Below the pieces are notes generated by a model, which ran no database searches, had not been told where the DNA came from, and saw only the letters and a list, made by a program, of their open reading frames with translations. The position numbers and the translations under genes were made by a program. DNA of 64,000 nt, taken from Roseitalea sp. GTDB lineage: Bacteria > Pseudomonadota > Alphaproteobacteria > Rhizobiales > Rhizobiaceae. Of this stretch, positions 63,575-64,000 are shown piece by piece. The stretch covers positions 56,207 to 120,206 of the forward strand of contig JAEPON010000013.1 in NCBI GenBank assembly GCA_017642895.1. The letters are read 5' to 3'. Numbering within the stretch: the stretch's first letter is position 1; every line of letters begins with the position of its first letter.

Positions 63575-63703
63575 CGCAAGAAGTATGGCGGCATGGAGAT
63601 GTCGGATGCCAAGCGTCTGACGACGATGAGAGAAGAGAATACTAAACTGAAGAAGCTGTTGGCGGAGGCGATGGTCAGAATTGGGTTTCAGGTCACCAGA
63701 TAA
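63575..63703 (+). pseudogene. IS3-family orfA fragment
   Basis: The frame encodes RKKYGGMEMSDAKRLTTMRE then ENTKLKKLLAEAM, which is the middle of an IS3-type OrfA (the leucine-zipper region after the helix-turn-helix). The N-terminal part and everything after LLAEAM are missing, and the frame stops at 63703. It is a decayed remnant next to a second, better-preserved element. Confidence 0.78.
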
Positions 63704-63784
63704 GAGGTCTCATACGAACAACCCATGCCTTTCATAAATCTCGATCGACAATTTATGCCGTTCAAAAATGAACGCGACTGGGAG

Positions 63785-64000
63785 TGACCTGCTTCCCGAA
63801 AACTGGACCGTTTTGAGCTGGAATTTTCCACTTATGATCCCGGTTGCGGGAAGAGGGGGATTCCATGAAGCGTTCGAAGTTCACCGATGCGCAGATCGCA
63901 TTTGTGCTCAGGCAGGCTGAGGAAGGAACATCAGTTGCCGAGGTTTGTCGCAAGGCGGGGATTGCCGAGGCGACGTTTTACAACTGGCGCAAGAAGTACG
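63785..64000 (+). mobile_element. Left end of an IS3-family element (cut by window)
   Basis: The probable left inverted repeat begins near 63785 with tgacctgcttcccgaaaact, like other IS3-group ends, 80 bases ahead of the orfA start. The right end is outside the window, so neither target duplication nor completeness can be judged. Confidence 0.7.
63865..64000 (+). CDS. IS3-family transposase OrfA, N-terminal part
   Basis: The first 45 residues, MKRSKFTDAQIAFVLRQAEE, then GTSVAEVCRKAGIAEATFYN and WRKKY, are the classic IS3/IS407-type OrfA helix-turn-helix. The window ends inside the gene. The ATG has agaggggg upstream. An OrfB with the DDE core is expected to follow beyond the edge by programmed frameshifting. 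Confidence 0.93.
   Translation, partial: MKRSKFTDAQIAFVLRQAEEGTSVAEVCRKAGIAEATFYNWRKKY

Overview
The window is GC-rich DNA (roughly two thirds G+C by eye) from an alphaproteobacterium, probably Hyphomicrobiales or a close relative. The evidence is a short-chain-fatty-acid-type XRE regulator, a Wzx/Wzy exopolysaccharide locus, a zwf-pgl-edd operon, form II cox genes, an Anbu operon and a peripheral light-harvesting (puc) operon. The puc genes, with two PpsR/CrtJ-type operators, mark a phototroph, most likely an aerobic anoxygenic one. No reaction-centre, bacteriochlorophyll or carotenoid genes are in the window. No rRNA, tRNA or CRISPR array was recognised.

Layout. 1-9.2 kb: the start of an XRE regulator, a small unknown protein, a low-GC DNA methyltransferase fused to a nuclease-like domain and flanked by palindromic repeats, an SLC13-type permease, a GNAT enzyme, a class D beta-lactamase, a ketoacyl synthase III relative and a DUF4760 protein. 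9.2-11.3 kb: betaine-type BCCT transporter with a UspA protein. 11.6-15.6 kb: four-gene Anbu operon (ATP-grasp, alpha-E, transglutaminase, proteasome-like Anbu). 15.7-21.9 kb: periplasmic binding protein, SH3 protein, a three-repeat protein divergent from pucBAC, and a glutamine amidotransferase. 21.9-28.8 kb: DMT exporter, livGFHM-type ABC operon, GST and proC. 28.9-38 kb: exopolysaccharide locus with polymerase/ligase, glycosyltransferases, flippase and chain-length/export protein. 38-44.7 kb: folD, GlxA-type regulator, RimK-like ligase, copper proteins, a MerR/CDF metal-efflux pair, a methyltransferase and a DUF4399 protein. 44.7-49.1 kb: Entner-Doudoroff operon zwf-pgl-edd plus a YdeI-like gene. 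49.2-54.4 kb: aldehyde dehydrogenase, SDR, small proteins, and a Tat-exported sulfide:quinone-reductase-like flavoprotein behind an FNR/FixK-type box. 54.4-62.6 kb: molybdenum hydroxylase cluster (moxR-coxE-coxG-coxS-coxL-coxM) divergent from xdhC-mobA. 62.6-64 kb: an unknown gene, then an IS3-family remnant and the left end of another IS3-type element cut by the window.

Together these genes suggest a versatile marine or saline-habitat heterotroph: osmolyte and amino-acid-type uptake, Entner-Doudoroff sugar use, auxiliary light capture, possible sulfide oxidation, a molybdenum hydroxylase of uncertain substrate, and exopolysaccharide production. The least explained feature is the 211-residue protein with three TPFSS-type repeats encoded opposite pucBAC across a shared PpsR-type control region.
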